A stretch of DNA of 21,077 nt from a virus: positions 1 through 21,077 of IMG/VR virus record IMGVR_UViG_3300025889_001141; one strand, given 5' to 3'. Numbering within the stretch: the stretch's first letter is position 1; each line of letters starts with the position of its first letter. Under the pieces are notes generated by a model. That model was not told the DNA's origin, searched no databases, and worked only from the letters and a program-made list of their open reading frames with translations. Shown one piece after another: positions 8,000 to 15,618 of the stretch. The translations under genes and the position numbers were made by a program.

Positions 8000-9591
8000 T
8001 GCAAAAAGAGTTACTTCAATTATTTGAAGGAGACTCTTCCCAGTTCATCACCATCTCTCTAACGGGAGAGATGGATGAACGGGGTAAGCGTAAAGCCTCA
8101 TATCTCACGGTACACGAACCAGTCACAGAAGAATTGTGGAAAAGTCATGTGGATGGTACACAACAGATAGGTATAAGACCAGAAAATGGCGACAAGCTTA
8201 AATGGTCTTGTATAGATATAGATCCAGCTAACTATAAAGAATATACATCTAAAAAGTATGTAGACATAATAAGAGATTTTGAATTACCCTTAGTGCCTGT
8301 AAAATCTAAATCAGGCGGGTTACATTTATTTATTTTTTTTAGTGATTGGGCTGATAAACAAAAAGTTAAAGATAAGTTAGAAGAAATTAATAAAGAATAT
8401 TTTTTATCAAAAGAAGTATTTCCCTTAAACAAAGGTGTAGGTATGCCATACTTCAACGCAAATGCTGCAGTTGAATATGCATTTGATGATACTAACACTC
8501 CATTAATGTTGGGTGGGTTTTTAGAACTTGCAAAAAAGAAAACAATTAAACCAGAAGAATTTTTTAAGTATAAAGTTACAGAGTACAATGCTGAAACAGA
8601 TTGGAGAGATTATCCACCATGTGTTCAGAAAGTAATACAGGAAGGTTGGACAGGCGACAGAAATAATATGTTGTTTAATGTTTGTGTTACTGAAATGAAA
8701 AAAGCAGAGGGTAATCTAACTGTAAGACAATTAAAAGATATCGCATGGGAAAGACAAAAAACAATTTTTGCATCACATCCTAAAGGTCCACTTAAAAGAA
8801 ATGAAAGTGACGGCACTGCACAATCCGTGCATACAAAAGGTTATGAATATTTTTGTCCACCTAAACATAATTTTGTTTCATCTATATGTGATAAAGAAAC
8901 ATGTAAACTTAGAAAACTTGGTATTGGTGTTCAAGCACCAGATATTAAGAATGAGTTTGAAAACTTAACATACACTGAAGACTCAAAAGGTATTATTTAT
9001 GAATGTGATTTTAGAGATAGACATATTACTTTTAAGCCAGAAGATACTAAAGATGAAAAGTCATGGAGAGTATGTTTAGCTAAATACAGAATATTCTGGT
9101 TGACATTACCAAGACCCAAAAAAGGACCAAGTCCATTTGAGTTATTGATGAAACATTTATTAGAGTCTGCAACAGAGAATACCGCATTTAAGTATGAAGA
9201 TACCAAAGAAGAAGAGAAATACAATACACTTAAAATATTTTTTGAAAGTACAATTGAACAAGATGATTTCACTAAATTAAAAGATGGTTACACAGTATTA
9301 GATAGTAAAGATAATGTTTGTTATTTTAAACGTAATACATTGGCTGATTTCTTAGAAAAAAGAAAGACACCATTTAGAAGTGTTAATGCAGCTGTAAGAT
9401 TATTAGAATGTAAAAAACATGATTTCTTTGAAGGTGAGCGTAATGTGTGGTATGTAGAAATGCCTGAGTTTGTTAACCATCAAAAGATTAAACCAAAAAA
9501 TCAACAACCCGAACTTAGTGAAATGGATGATGAGTACCACAGCAAATTTAGGACTCCAGAAACAAAAACAGATCTATCAAAAAACGATTAA
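7999..9591 (+). CDS. Archaeo-eukaryotic-type (AEP) primase
   Basis: The 530-residue protein has the AEP catalytic core. The first metal-binding pair is in CIDIDP (D73, D75), the nucleotide-binding motif is SKSGGLHLFIFF with H109, and a later acidic motif is VEYAFDD (about 158-164). A Cys/His cluster follows at residues 286-302 (C286, H290, C297, C302), like the zinc or iron-sulphur region that follows many AEP domains. Such enzymes make primers, and some also polymerise DNA. The remaining 220 residues form a C-terminal domain I cannot name. The start overlaps the upstream stop (TAATG) with no clear ribosome-binding site, so translation probably depends on reinitiation. The 3' end is overlapped by the next helicase gene in another frame. 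Confidence 0.85.
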   Translation: MQKELLQLFEGDSSQFITISLTGEMDERGKRKASYLTVHEPVTEELWKSHVDGTQQIGIRPENGDKLKWSCIDIDPANYKEYTSKKYVDIIRDFELPLVPVKSKSGGLHLFIFFSDWADKQKVKDKLEEINKEYFLSKEVFPLNKGVGMPYFNANAAVEYAFDDTNTPLMLGGFLELAKKKTIKPEEFFKYKVTEYNAETDWRDYPPCVQKVIQEGWTGDRNNMLFNVCVTEMKKAEGNLTVRQLKDIAWERQKTIFASHPKGPLKRNESDGTAQSVHTKGYEYFCPPKHNFVSSICDKETCKLRKLGIGVQAPDIKNEFENLTYTEDSKGIIYECDFRDRHITFKPEDTKDEKSWRVCLAKYRIFWLTLPRPKKGPSPFELLMKHLLESATENTAFKYEDTKEEEKYNTLKIFFESTIEQDDFTKLKDGYTVLDSKDNVCYFKRNTLADFLEKRKTPFRSVNAAVRLLECKKHDFFEGERNVWYVEMPEFVNHQKIKPKNQQPELSEMDDEYHSKFRTPETKTDLSKND

Positions 9592-11161
9592 GATCTTTGG
9601 TCCACCAGGAACAGGAAAGACTTGGACTTTGATAGAACGAGTTGTTAAAAAATATTTAAAGAATGGTGTAGATCCAGAACAAATTGCATTTATATCTTTT
9701 ACTAATAAAGCTGTAGATACTGCAAAGATTAGAGCGCTAGAAGCGTTTCCACATTTAGACAGTAAATCATTTTCTAGATTTAAAACTTTGCATTCATATT
9801 GCAGGAGATATTTTGAAGAAGAAATCTTCGATACTAAAGATTGTATGATTGATTATGCACTTACAAATAATTTTGTAAAAAGATCTGACAATAGATTATC
9901 ACAAGATAACTTTACTTATTCCGATTGGTCGCTTGGTATTTATGACAAAGCTAGAAACTTATTAGAAGATCCTGTGTTAGTTTATAAAAGAGAATCTCAA
10001 AAGAAAGATAACCTAGATGTGTTTACAAGAAAGATTAGCACTTACGAACATTATAAAACTGGTGGTGGCGAAAGATCTTTTTTAGATTTTACAGATATGA
10101 TTGAACGAGCTTTGCATGAAGTAGAGTTTCCAAAGCTTGAGGTATTGATACTAGATGAAGCTCAAGACTTTACTCCATTACAATGGTCATTGATCTATAA
10201 GATGTCGGATAATGTAAAAAGAATTTATCTTGCAGGAGATGATGACCAAGCAATCTATCAATGGAATGGTGCAGATACAAAATATTTTACAAAATATTTC
10301 CCTGGACGAAAAGTTGTATTGCGTAAGACCAGAAGATTTGGACAAGCTATACACCAATTCTCACAGATAGTTAGAAAAGGTATCTTAGATAGTGTTGATA
10401 AAACATTTGAACCCTTGGTTAAAGAAGGAATTGTAAAAAGATATTTAAGTTTCAAAGAAATACCTTTTGAAAAAGATGAGGGTAAATGGTTTTTACTTGG
10501 TAGAATTCATACAACTGTGAACGAGTTGAAAGCTTTAGCTAAAGATGCAGGTATATATTTTGCAGATAACAAAGGTCAAAAATCTTTTGATATGAATCAA
10601 TGGCAAGCTATCAAAGCCTGGACAGCTATCTCAAACGGTAGAGAGATAATGAAAAAAGAAGCTGAGGCTATGTTTAAATACATCAGAGAAGTTACAGATC
10701 CAGATTATAGAACTCCTAAGTTTTGGTCTAAAGAACCAGATTATAAACGATATGATTTTACTGCACTCAAAGAATGGTGTGGATTAGATTTACCCGATGA
10801 AGCACAAAAGAAAGCTTGGTGGTGGATATTAAGACGTAACTTTAAACCAAGACAAGTAATTTATTTTTTAAGATTATTAAAAAGATATAAACAAGCTAAG
10901 TTAGATGAACCACCTAACGTAATTATTGATACCATACATTCAGTAAAGGGGGACGAAGCTAATCATGTTTTATTATACTCCAAAGCTAACTGGCCATCAA
11001 GTTATCGACACAAGGATAAAGATGAGAAATCAAATGAAAAGAAAGTTTGGTATACAGGAGTAACAAGAGCAAGAGATAGTTTGCATTTATTAAGCACAGA
11101 CTATAAATATCATTATCCAATTGGAGAAGATTATTTAGTATATGTACAAGGAAACAAATGA
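9527..11161 (+). CDS. UvrD/Rep-like superfamily 1 DNA helicase
   Basis: SF1A helicase motifs appear in order: Walker A GPPGTGKT (residues 25-32 from this start), motif II LDEAQD, motif III GDDDQAIYQWNGAD, motif V IDTIHSVKGDEANHV and motif VI YTGVTRARDSLHLL. Such helicases unwind DNA 3' to 5' in replication or repair. The frame is open further upstream to a TTG at 9470, but that would bury 40 codons in the primase gene. The adjacent ATGs at 9527 and 9530 are better, and they still leave a 62-65 nt out-of-frame overlap with the primase. No strong ribosome-binding site is present, so coupling to primase translation is likely. At about 545 residues it is shorter than cellular UvrD (about 720). 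The stop overlaps the methyltransferase start as ATGA. Confidence 0.88.
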   Translation: MMSTTANLGLQKQKQIYQKTIKIFGPPGTGKTWTLIERVVKKYLKNGVDPEQIAFISFTNKAVDTAKIRALEAFPHLDSKSFSRFKTLHSYCRRYFEEEIFDTKDCMIDYALTNNFVKRSDNRLSQDNFTYSDWSLGIYDKARNLLEDPVLVYKRESQKKDNLDVFTRKISTYEHYKTGGGERSFLDFTDMIERALHEVEFPKLEVLILDEAQDFTPLQWSLIYKMSDNVKRIYLAGDDDQAIYQWNGADTKYFTKYFPGRKVVLRKTRRFGQAIHQFSQIVRKGILDSVDKTFEPLVKEGIVKRYLSFKEIPFEKDEGKWFLLGRIHTTVNELKALAKDAGIYFADNKGQKSFDMNQWQAIKAWTAISNGREIMKKEAEAMFKYIREVTDPDYRTPKFWSKEPDYKRYDFTALKEWCGLDLPDEAQKKAWWWILRRNFKPRQVIYFLRLLKRYKQAKLDEPPNVIIDTIHSVKGDEANHVLLYSKANWPSSYRHKDKDEKSNEKKVWYTGVTRARDSLHLLSTDYKYHYPIGEDYLVYVQGNK

Positions 11162-12114
11162 ATCATTTAGATCTTTTTAGCGGTATTGGTGGATTTAGTT
11201 TAGCCTTAGAAAAAGTAGGATTTAAAACAATAGCCTTCTGCGAAAGAGATGAATATTGCAGATTGTTGCTGCAAAAACATTGGAAAGGAGTTAAGATATA
11301 TAATGATATTAAGAAATTGGAAGGAAAGGACATCAAAGAAAAAGTCGACATCCTCACAGGTGGTTTCCCCTGCCAACCCTACAGCGTTGCAGGAAAACAA
11401 AAAGGAACCAATGACGATAGATATCTCTGGCCAGAAATGTTTAGAGTCATTAAAGAAGTCCAACCCACCTTCATTATTGCAGAAAATGTCAGAGGTCTTA
11501 TTAACATCCAAGACGGCATGGTCTTCGAGACAGTGTGCTCTGATTTGGAAAGTGAAGGCTTCGAAGTCCAAACGTTTGTTATTCCAGCTGCAGGCGTCGG
11601 CGCGCCCCACAAAAGAGACAGAGTCTGGATTGTGGGCTACTCCAAACACAATGGATCACTTACCTCCAAGATCAAAAGAGGGAACAATGAAATTAATGCA
11701 GGGGCACAGGAAAGGCAGAACGAGACCATCGAATCTGAGAGAGCAAGTGGATCCAGAAACAATGAGGTTATGGAGAACTCCAGACGCACATTGCGACAGG
11801 GGAGCAAGCTCAGCAAAAAGAATGCAGATGAAAGTAGAAAAGAAAATGCCAATCAGTTTGAACGATCAAGTAGCACATCCAAACATAATGTGGCCGACAC
11901 CGAGAGAGTTTATGTACAAGGACAGCAAGGTAGATCGAGGCAAGAGCAATCTAGGGGAAAAAGTTGGTGGGAGTTTGAACCCAATGTGGGTAGAGTGGCT
12001 AATGGGGTACCCGGGCGGGTATACCGACTTAAAGCATTGGGAAACTCTATCGTCCCGCAAATCGCAGAAGAAATAGGAAGGGCAATATGGAAAGTAACAA
12101 AGAACCAAAACTAA
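11158..12114 (+). CDS. dcm: DNA (cytosine-5) methyltransferase
   Basis: The core C5-methyltransferase motifs are present: I at the N-terminus (LDLFSGIGG), IV with the catalytic Cys (GGFPCQPYSVAG, C72), VI (AENVRG, E109), VIII (APHKRDRVWIVG, 149-160) and IX-X (RLKALGNSIVPQIAEEIG, from 290). It would methylate cytosine in duplex DNA using SAM, probably to protect the phage genome. No linked restriction enzyme is seen. The start is an ATGA overlap with a preceding AAGGA. Residues 162-268, where the target-recognition domain should be, are polar and low in complexity, with recurring GYSK, MENSRR and VADTER turns, and no obvious hydrophobic core. A second frame over this same DNA is open and protein-like (see the overlapping CDS). 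GC is higher here than in neighbouring genes. Confidence 0.92.
   Translation: MNHLDLFSGIGGFSLALEKVGFKTIAFCERDEYCRLLLQKHWKGVKIYNDIKKLEGKDIKEKVDILTGGFPCQPYSVAGKQKGTNDDRYLWPEMFRVIKEVQPTFIIAENVRGLINIQDGMVFETVCSDLESEGFEVQTFVIPAAGVGAPHKRDRVWIVGYSKHNGSLTSKIKRGNNEINAGAQERQNETIESERASGSRNNEVMENSRRTLRQGSKLSKKNADESRKENANQFERSSSTSKHNVADTERVYVQGQQGRSRQEQSRGKSWWEFEPNVGRVANGVPGRVYRLKALGNSIVPQIAEEIGRAIWKVTKNQN
11411..12076 (+). CDS. Overlapping +1-frame gene inside the methyltransferase (221 aa)
   Basis: This frame is open from at least 11249 to 12076, wholly inside the methyltransferase gene. The ATG at 11411 has AAAGGA 4 nt upstream. Three features look selected. First, a segment ending KRLLFQLQAS (residues 37-63, with SSRQCALIWK before it). 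Second, three repeats beginning WATP (75), WRTP (121) and WPTP (161), each followed by an acidic turn and then SNLREQV, ISLNDQV or SNLGEKV (107, 148, 179). Third, the terminal motif LNPMWVEWLMGYP (189-201). From memory, WxTP and LNPxWVEWLMG motifs are typical of proteins found in many phages and Bacteroides genomes. The same DNA in the other frame encodes methyltransferase motifs VIII-X. Function is unknown. A TRD-like partner subunit or a product of frameshifting is possible. Confidence 0.55.
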   Translation: MTIDISGQKCLESLKKSNPPSLLQKMSEVLLTSKTAWSSRQCALIWKVKASKSKRLLFQLQASARPTKETESGLWATPNTMDHLPPRSKEGTMKLMQGHRKGRTRPSNLREQVDPETMRLWRTPDAHCDRGASSAKRMQMKVEKKMPISLNDQVAHPNIMWPTPREFMYKDSKVDRGKSNLGEKVGGSLNPMWVEWLMGYPGGYTDLKHWETLSSRKSQKK

Positions 12115-12899
12115 GAATACTAAGCCTTGGAGCAGGCGTACAGAGCTCTACAATGGCCTTGATGGCAGATGCTGGAGAGTTTGGTGTAAAGCCAGACGCA
12201 GCTATCTTCGCTGATACGGGTTGGGAACCTGAACCTGTAATAAAACATTTAGAGTATCTAAAGTCAGTATTAAGTTATCCTGTGTATTTAGTTAAGAAAG
12301 GTAATATCCAAGATGACATCCTCACGGCTCTCGCACCAGGTGGTAATCAATTTGCTTCTGCACCATTCTATACTTTAAACGAACAAGGTAAGAAAGGTAT
12401 GGGTAGAAGACAATGTACAAGAGAATACAAGATTACTCCGATTGCTAAAAAGATTAGAGAACTATGTGGACTTAAACCAAGACAAAGATTTCCAAAAACA
12501 GAATTTGTAGAAGTTTGGGTTGGTATATCAACTGATGAAATTATGCGTATGAAGCCTTCAAGATTTTGGTGGCAGAAAAATGTATGGCCATTGATAGATA
12601 AAAAAATGTCAAGAGAGGATTGTTTAAAATGGTATGAAGGTAAAGGATTTAAAATACCAGTTAAGAGTGCATGCATTGGATGTCCATTTCATGATGATAA
12701 GTTTTGGATTGATATGAGAGACAACCGTCCGAAAGAATTTGCATCTGCTGTAGAATTTGATAAAAAGATGCGTATGCATAACCCTAAAGTTAAAAACTTT
12801 GTACATCGACAATGTGTACCATTAGATGAGGTTAAGTTCAAAGATGATGAGGGTCCAGATTTATTTAATCAAGAATGTGAAGGGATGTGTGGTGTATGA
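12087..12899 (+). CDS. PAPS-reductase-like ATP pyrophosphatase
   Basis: The PP-loop of the adenine-nucleotide alpha-hydrolase fold is clear near the N-terminus (ILSLGAGVQSSTMALMA, residues 11-27), followed by FADTGWEPEPV (41-51). The MGRRQCTREYKI segment carries C110. C-terminal cysteines in SACIGCPFH (C196, C199, H202) and CEGMCGV (C264, C268) suggest a metal or iron-sulphur site. Phage relatives are usually annotated PAPS reductase, but the same family includes DndC, which acts in sulphur modification of DNA. I infer an activity that adenylates a substrate, not necessarily sulphate reduction. The start lies 28 nt inside the methyltransferase gene with AGGAAGG before it. Adjacency to a methyltransferase fits a role in DNA modification. 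Confidence 0.88.
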   Translation: MESNKEPKLRILSLGAGVQSSTMALMADAGEFGVKPDAAIFADTGWEPEPVIKHLEYLKSVLSYPVYLVKKGNIQDDILTALAPGGNQFASAPFYTLNEQGKKGMGRRQCTREYKITPIAKKIRELCGLKPRQRFPKTEFVEVWVGISTDEIMRMKPSRFWWQKNVWPLIDKKMSREDCLKWYEGKGFKIPVKSACIGCPFHDDKFWIDMRDNRPKEFASAVEFDKKMRMHNPKVKNFVHRQCVPLDEVKFKDDEGPDLFNQECEGMCGV

Positions 12900-13144
12900 C
12901 CAATAAAGATTTATTAGAAGAAGCTTTTCCGCAAAGTAAACAGATTGGCGGAAATCATTATAAGGAGTTTCGTATACAGCCTTATGAATTTATTAGTAAA
13001 AACAATTTAACGTTCTTCCAAGGCAACGTAATTAAATATGTTTGTAGATATATGAATAAAAATGGTATCGAGGATTTAGAAAAGATTAAACACTATTGTG
13101 ATTTAGAAATACTTAAACTTAAAGACATGAAAAAAAAGAAATGA
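12896..13144 (+). CDS. DUF3310 protein (82 aa)
   Basis: The protein carries the DUF3310 pattern: QIGGNHYKEFRIQPYEFI, then FFQGNVIKYVCRY and KNGIEDLEKIKHY. This small family is widespread in phages beside nucleotide and replication genes, and its biochemical role is not settled. The ATG at 12896 overlaps the upstream stop (ATGA). A GTG at 12887 would add three residues (MWC) and is less likely. AAGGGA lies about 10 nt before the ATG. The stop in turn overlaps the next small gene as ATGA, so this is a tightly coupled string. Confidence 0.88.
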   Translation: MTNKDLLEEAFPQSKQIGGNHYKEFRIQPYEFISKNNLTFFQGNVIKYVCRYMNKNGIEDLEKIKHYCDLEILKLKDMKKKK

Positions 13145-13320
13145 TTGGAGACAGAGATCTTGGTAAAAATTGGCACCTTAGATTTCGAAAGATAATAGAT
13201 AAGTTAAAACAAAAAAATGAAAAACTATACTTAGAGAACCAAGTAATGAAACGACGACTAGAAAAGTATGAAGGATCACGAGCAATGGTAACGTACTACA
13301 ACAAAAAGGTATCAGTATGA
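13141..13320 (+). CDS. Small basic coiled-coil protein (59 aa)
   Basis: This 59-residue frame is bounded on both sides by ATGA overlaps, with DUF3310 before and the DNA polymerase after, and fills the interval exactly. That is strong positional evidence that it is translated. The protein is basic and largely one helix (FRKIIDKLKQKNEKLYLENQ), probably a coiled coil, with a short tail containing TYYNKK. No family is recognised. A polymerase accessory or DNA-binding peptide is possible but unproven. Confidence 0.75.
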   Translation: MIGDRDLGKNWHLRFRKIIDKLKQKNEKLYLENQVMKRRLEKYEGSRAMVTYYNKKVSV

Positions 13321-15188
13321 CAGGATTACAATTTACATTTAACTTTAAAAAACATATTTGGTCATGTCCATCAGAGTATAAAGACTTATCAAAGTATGAT
13401 GAGATTGCAATTGACTTAGAAACAAGAGATGAAGGTATTAATAATAAATTAGGAGCAGGTTGGGCAACTGGTAATGGCTATGTGATTGGTTTTGCTGTAG
13501 CTGTAGAAGGTTGGCAAGGATATTATCCATTTAAACATTTTGGTGGTGGCAATATGATCGAGCCACAAGTTTTACAATACATGAAAGATGTTTGTAAGTT
13601 ACCTGCAAGAAAAATATTTCATAACGCACAATACGATGTTGGATGGTTAAGACATATGGGTATTGAAGTTAATGGTGAAATAGTAGATACGATGATAGCT
13701 GCGGGTATCATTGATGAAAACAGATGGTCTTATAGTTTAAATGCATTGGCTAAAGATTATCTTGGTGAGCTGAAGTCCGAAAACGATTTAAAAGAAGCTG
13801 CAAAAGATCATGGTATAGATCCTAAAGCAGAGATGTGGAAGTTACCTGCAGAGCATGTCGGGTTCTATGCGGAACAAGATGCACGCCTCACGTACCTATT
13901 ATGGCAAAGATTTAAGCCAGAAATTTACAATCAAAACTTAGAAACGATTTGGGAGTTAGAAGCTAAACTACTTCCAATATTAATTAAGATGAGGGAAAAA
14001 GGGGTTTTGGTTGACGTAGATAAAGCTCATGCTTTAAAGAAAGAGTTCCAATTACAGGAGAAAACTTATTTACAAAAAATAAAGCAATTAGTAGGAAAAG
14101 ACATAGACATATGGGCAGCACGACAAATAGGAGAAGCTTACGATAAATTAGGGATAGATTATCCACGTACTGACAAAACTCATGAGCCATCTTTTACATC
14201 CAATTGGTTAGCTAATTCGAAACACGAAATAAGTAAATATATAGCACAGGCTAGAGAGATCAACAAGTTTCATGGTACATTCCTGGATTCAATTTTAAGA
14301 TATGAACATAATGGGAGAATACATGGTGAGATTAATCAATTACGTAGCGACAGTGGTGGGACCGTTTCTGGCCGTCTGTCTATGGCTAATCCTAATCTTC
14401 AACAGCTACCCGCTCGTAATAAAGACTTTGGCCCAAAAATCCGAGGTCTCTTCTTACCAGAGCCAGGCTGTAGATGGGGATCATTTGACTATAGTCAGCA
14501 AGAACCAAGAATGGTAGTTCACTATGCAGCCTCTATAGGAGAAGGATACGAGGGATCCAATGAACTTGTAGAGGCATATGCAAATTCTGAGACAGACTTT
14601 CATCAAACTGTAGCTGATTTAGCAGGCATAGAAAGGAAACAAGCAAAGACAATAGGATTAGGACTAATGTACGGTATGGGAAAGAATAAACTGGCCAATT
14701 CTCTTGGATTATCAACAGAAGAAGCGTCAGCGCTAATAGCAAAATATAATAGAAAGGTACCATTTGTGAAGCTATTATCTGATAGATGTATGAAAAAAGC
14801 AAGCGATGAGGGTATTATTAGAACTAAGAAAGGTCGTAAGTGTAGATTTGATATGTGGGAGCCAAGAGATTTTGGTATTCACACACCAGAAACATTTGAA
14901 AACGCATCTTCAAAATACGGCAGACAAAATATTAAAAGAGCCTTTACCTACAAAGCATTAAATAGATTGATCCAAGGATCTGCAGCTGATCAAACAAAAC
15001 AAGCAATTGTAAGTTGTTATGAGGCTGGATACTTACCTAAAATACAAATACATGATGAATTATGTTTTGATATTAAGGATGAAAATGATATAAATACCAT
15101 TAAAGAAACAATGGAAACTTGTATGGAATTTAAAGTGCCAAGTAAAGTAGATGTAGCATTGGGAGATGACTTTGGACAAGCTTCATAA
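13317..15188 (+). CDS. polA: Family A DNA polymerase with 3'-5' exonuclease
   Basis: The phage replicative polymerase, 623 residues. The DEDD exonuclease domain is complete: AIDLE (D33, E35), FHNAQYD (D107) and YAEQD (Y184, D188). Polymerase motifs follow: A is FDYSQQEPRM (D391), B is ERKQAKTIGLGLMYG (R440, K444, L448, Y452) and C is IHDE (H579-E581). No 5'-3' exonuclease domain is present, which fits phage pol A enzymes. The residue equal to E. coli Phe762 (T7 Tyr526) is Leu448, a variant linked in the viral-ecology literature to slower or temperate replication. Motif A has QQEPR where QIELR is usual. The start overlaps the upstream gene as ATGA, and the 3' end is overlapped by the ParB-like gene. 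Confidence 0.95.
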   Translation: MTGLQFTFNFKKHIWSCPSEYKDLSKYDEIAIDLETRDEGINNKLGAGWATGNGYVIGFAVAVEGWQGYYPFKHFGGGNMIEPQVLQYMKDVCKLPARKIFHNAQYDVGWLRHMGIEVNGEIVDTMIAAGIIDENRWSYSLNALAKDYLGELKSENDLKEAAKDHGIDPKAEMWKLPAEHVGFYAEQDARLTYLLWQRFKPEIYNQNLETIWELEAKLLPILIKMREKGVLVDVDKAHALKKEFQLQEKTYLQKIKQLVGKDIDIWAARQIGEAYDKLGIDYPRTDKTHEPSFTSNWLANSKHEISKYIAQAREINKFHGTFLDSILRYEHNGRIHGEINQLRSDSGGTVSGRLSMANPNLQQLPARNKDFGPKIRGLFLPEPGCRWGSFDYSQQEPRMVVHYAASIGEGYEGSNELVEAYANSETDFHQTVADLAGIERKQAKTIGLGLMYGMGKNKLANSLGLSTEEASALIAKYNRKVPFVKLLSDRCMKKASDEGIIRTKKGRKCRFDMWEPRDFGIHTPETFENASSKYGRQNIKRAFTYKALNRLIQGSAADQTKQAIVSCYEAGYLPKIQIHDELCFDIKDENDINTIKETMETCMEFKVPSKVDVALGDDFGQAS

Positions 15189-15618
15189 AAATATAGTTGT
15201 AGGCCATGGAGAAGTTATTTGGCCTTTGTACATGATCTTTAAAGAGAGGCTACAGATAAAACAATTTAAAGATATTAAAATAATACACAACACACACGCA
15301 GAATTTAAAGCAACTATAAGAGGGGATATAGAGACAAAGGGTTTATTGTGTCCATTAGTAGTTGATGAAAAATTACAATTAAGAAATGGTAATCATAGAT
15401 TCAAAGCTATTAAAAAACATGGAGATGCAAGTTTATTTTACGTTGCTAAGTCAGATGAAGAAGTAAATTTTTTTTCTAGATTAAATGTTTTAACCTGGGA
15501 GCTACATCCTGATGTATCAAACTTAATGGAGAAACTATGGCAAGGGAAAATGAAAAAGTATACCGAGAAAGTCCCACACATCTTCCAAGAAAATGTAAGG
15601 ACTGTAGATCTAAAATAG
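15166..15618 (+). CDS. ParB/Srx-like N-terminal domain protein
   Basis: The 150-residue protein shows the ParB-type core: an Ile-rich strand (KDIKIIHN), then KGLLCPLVVDEKLQLRNGNHRFKAIKKHG (about residues 58-86), where NGNHR corresponds to the DGxHR-type motif. This fold occurs in ParB partition proteins, sulfiredoxin, and phage proteins with nuclease or nucleotide-binding activity. No helix-turn-helix follows, so it is unlikely to be a true partition ParB. The gene overlaps the polymerase end by 23 nt. The ATG at 15166 is directly abutted by GGGAG, which is too close. TTG at 15172 would have better spacing, so either may be used. Its 3' end is overlapped for 82 nt by a zinc-finger gene. Confidence 0.8.
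   Translation: MTLDKLHKNIVVGHGEVIWPLYMIFKERLQIKQFKDIKIIHNTHAEFKATIRGDIETKGLLCPLVVDEKLQLRNGNHRFKAIKKHGDASLFYVAKSDEEVNFFSRLNVLTWELHPDVSNLMEKLWQGKMKKYTEKVPHIFQENVRTVDLK

Noticed and set aside
8232-8588. Minus-strand frame of 118 codons under the primase
   Set aside because: It lies opposite the catalytic primase region and reads as low-complexity hydrophobic shadow without a start signal.
9470-9526. Upstream extension of the UvrD-like gene to a TTG
   Set aside because: It adds 19 residues inside the primase gene with no ribosome-binding site. ATG codons at 9527/9530 are closer to the first helicase motif.
11206-11649. Minus-strand open frame of 147 codons under the methyltransferase
   Set aside because: It has no ribosome-binding site or recognisable motif. 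Open antisense frames are expected where two plus-strand frames are constrained.
12368-12676. Minus-strand frame under the PAPS-reductase-like gene
   Set aside because: Shadow of a strongly conserved gene. No supporting signals.
12887-12895. GTG start adding MWC to the DUF3310 protein
   Set aside because: The ATG at 12896 gives the standard ATGA coupling used throughout this operon and the family core begins well after it.
14157-14166. DnaA-box-like TTATCCAC in the polymerase gene
   Set aside because: A single near-match inside conserved coding sequence with no cluster nearby.
14302-14517. Hydrophobic 71-codon plus frame inside the polymerase gene
   Set aside because: It looks membrane-like but lies within conserved polymerase coding sequence and shows no protein repeats or motifs of its own.
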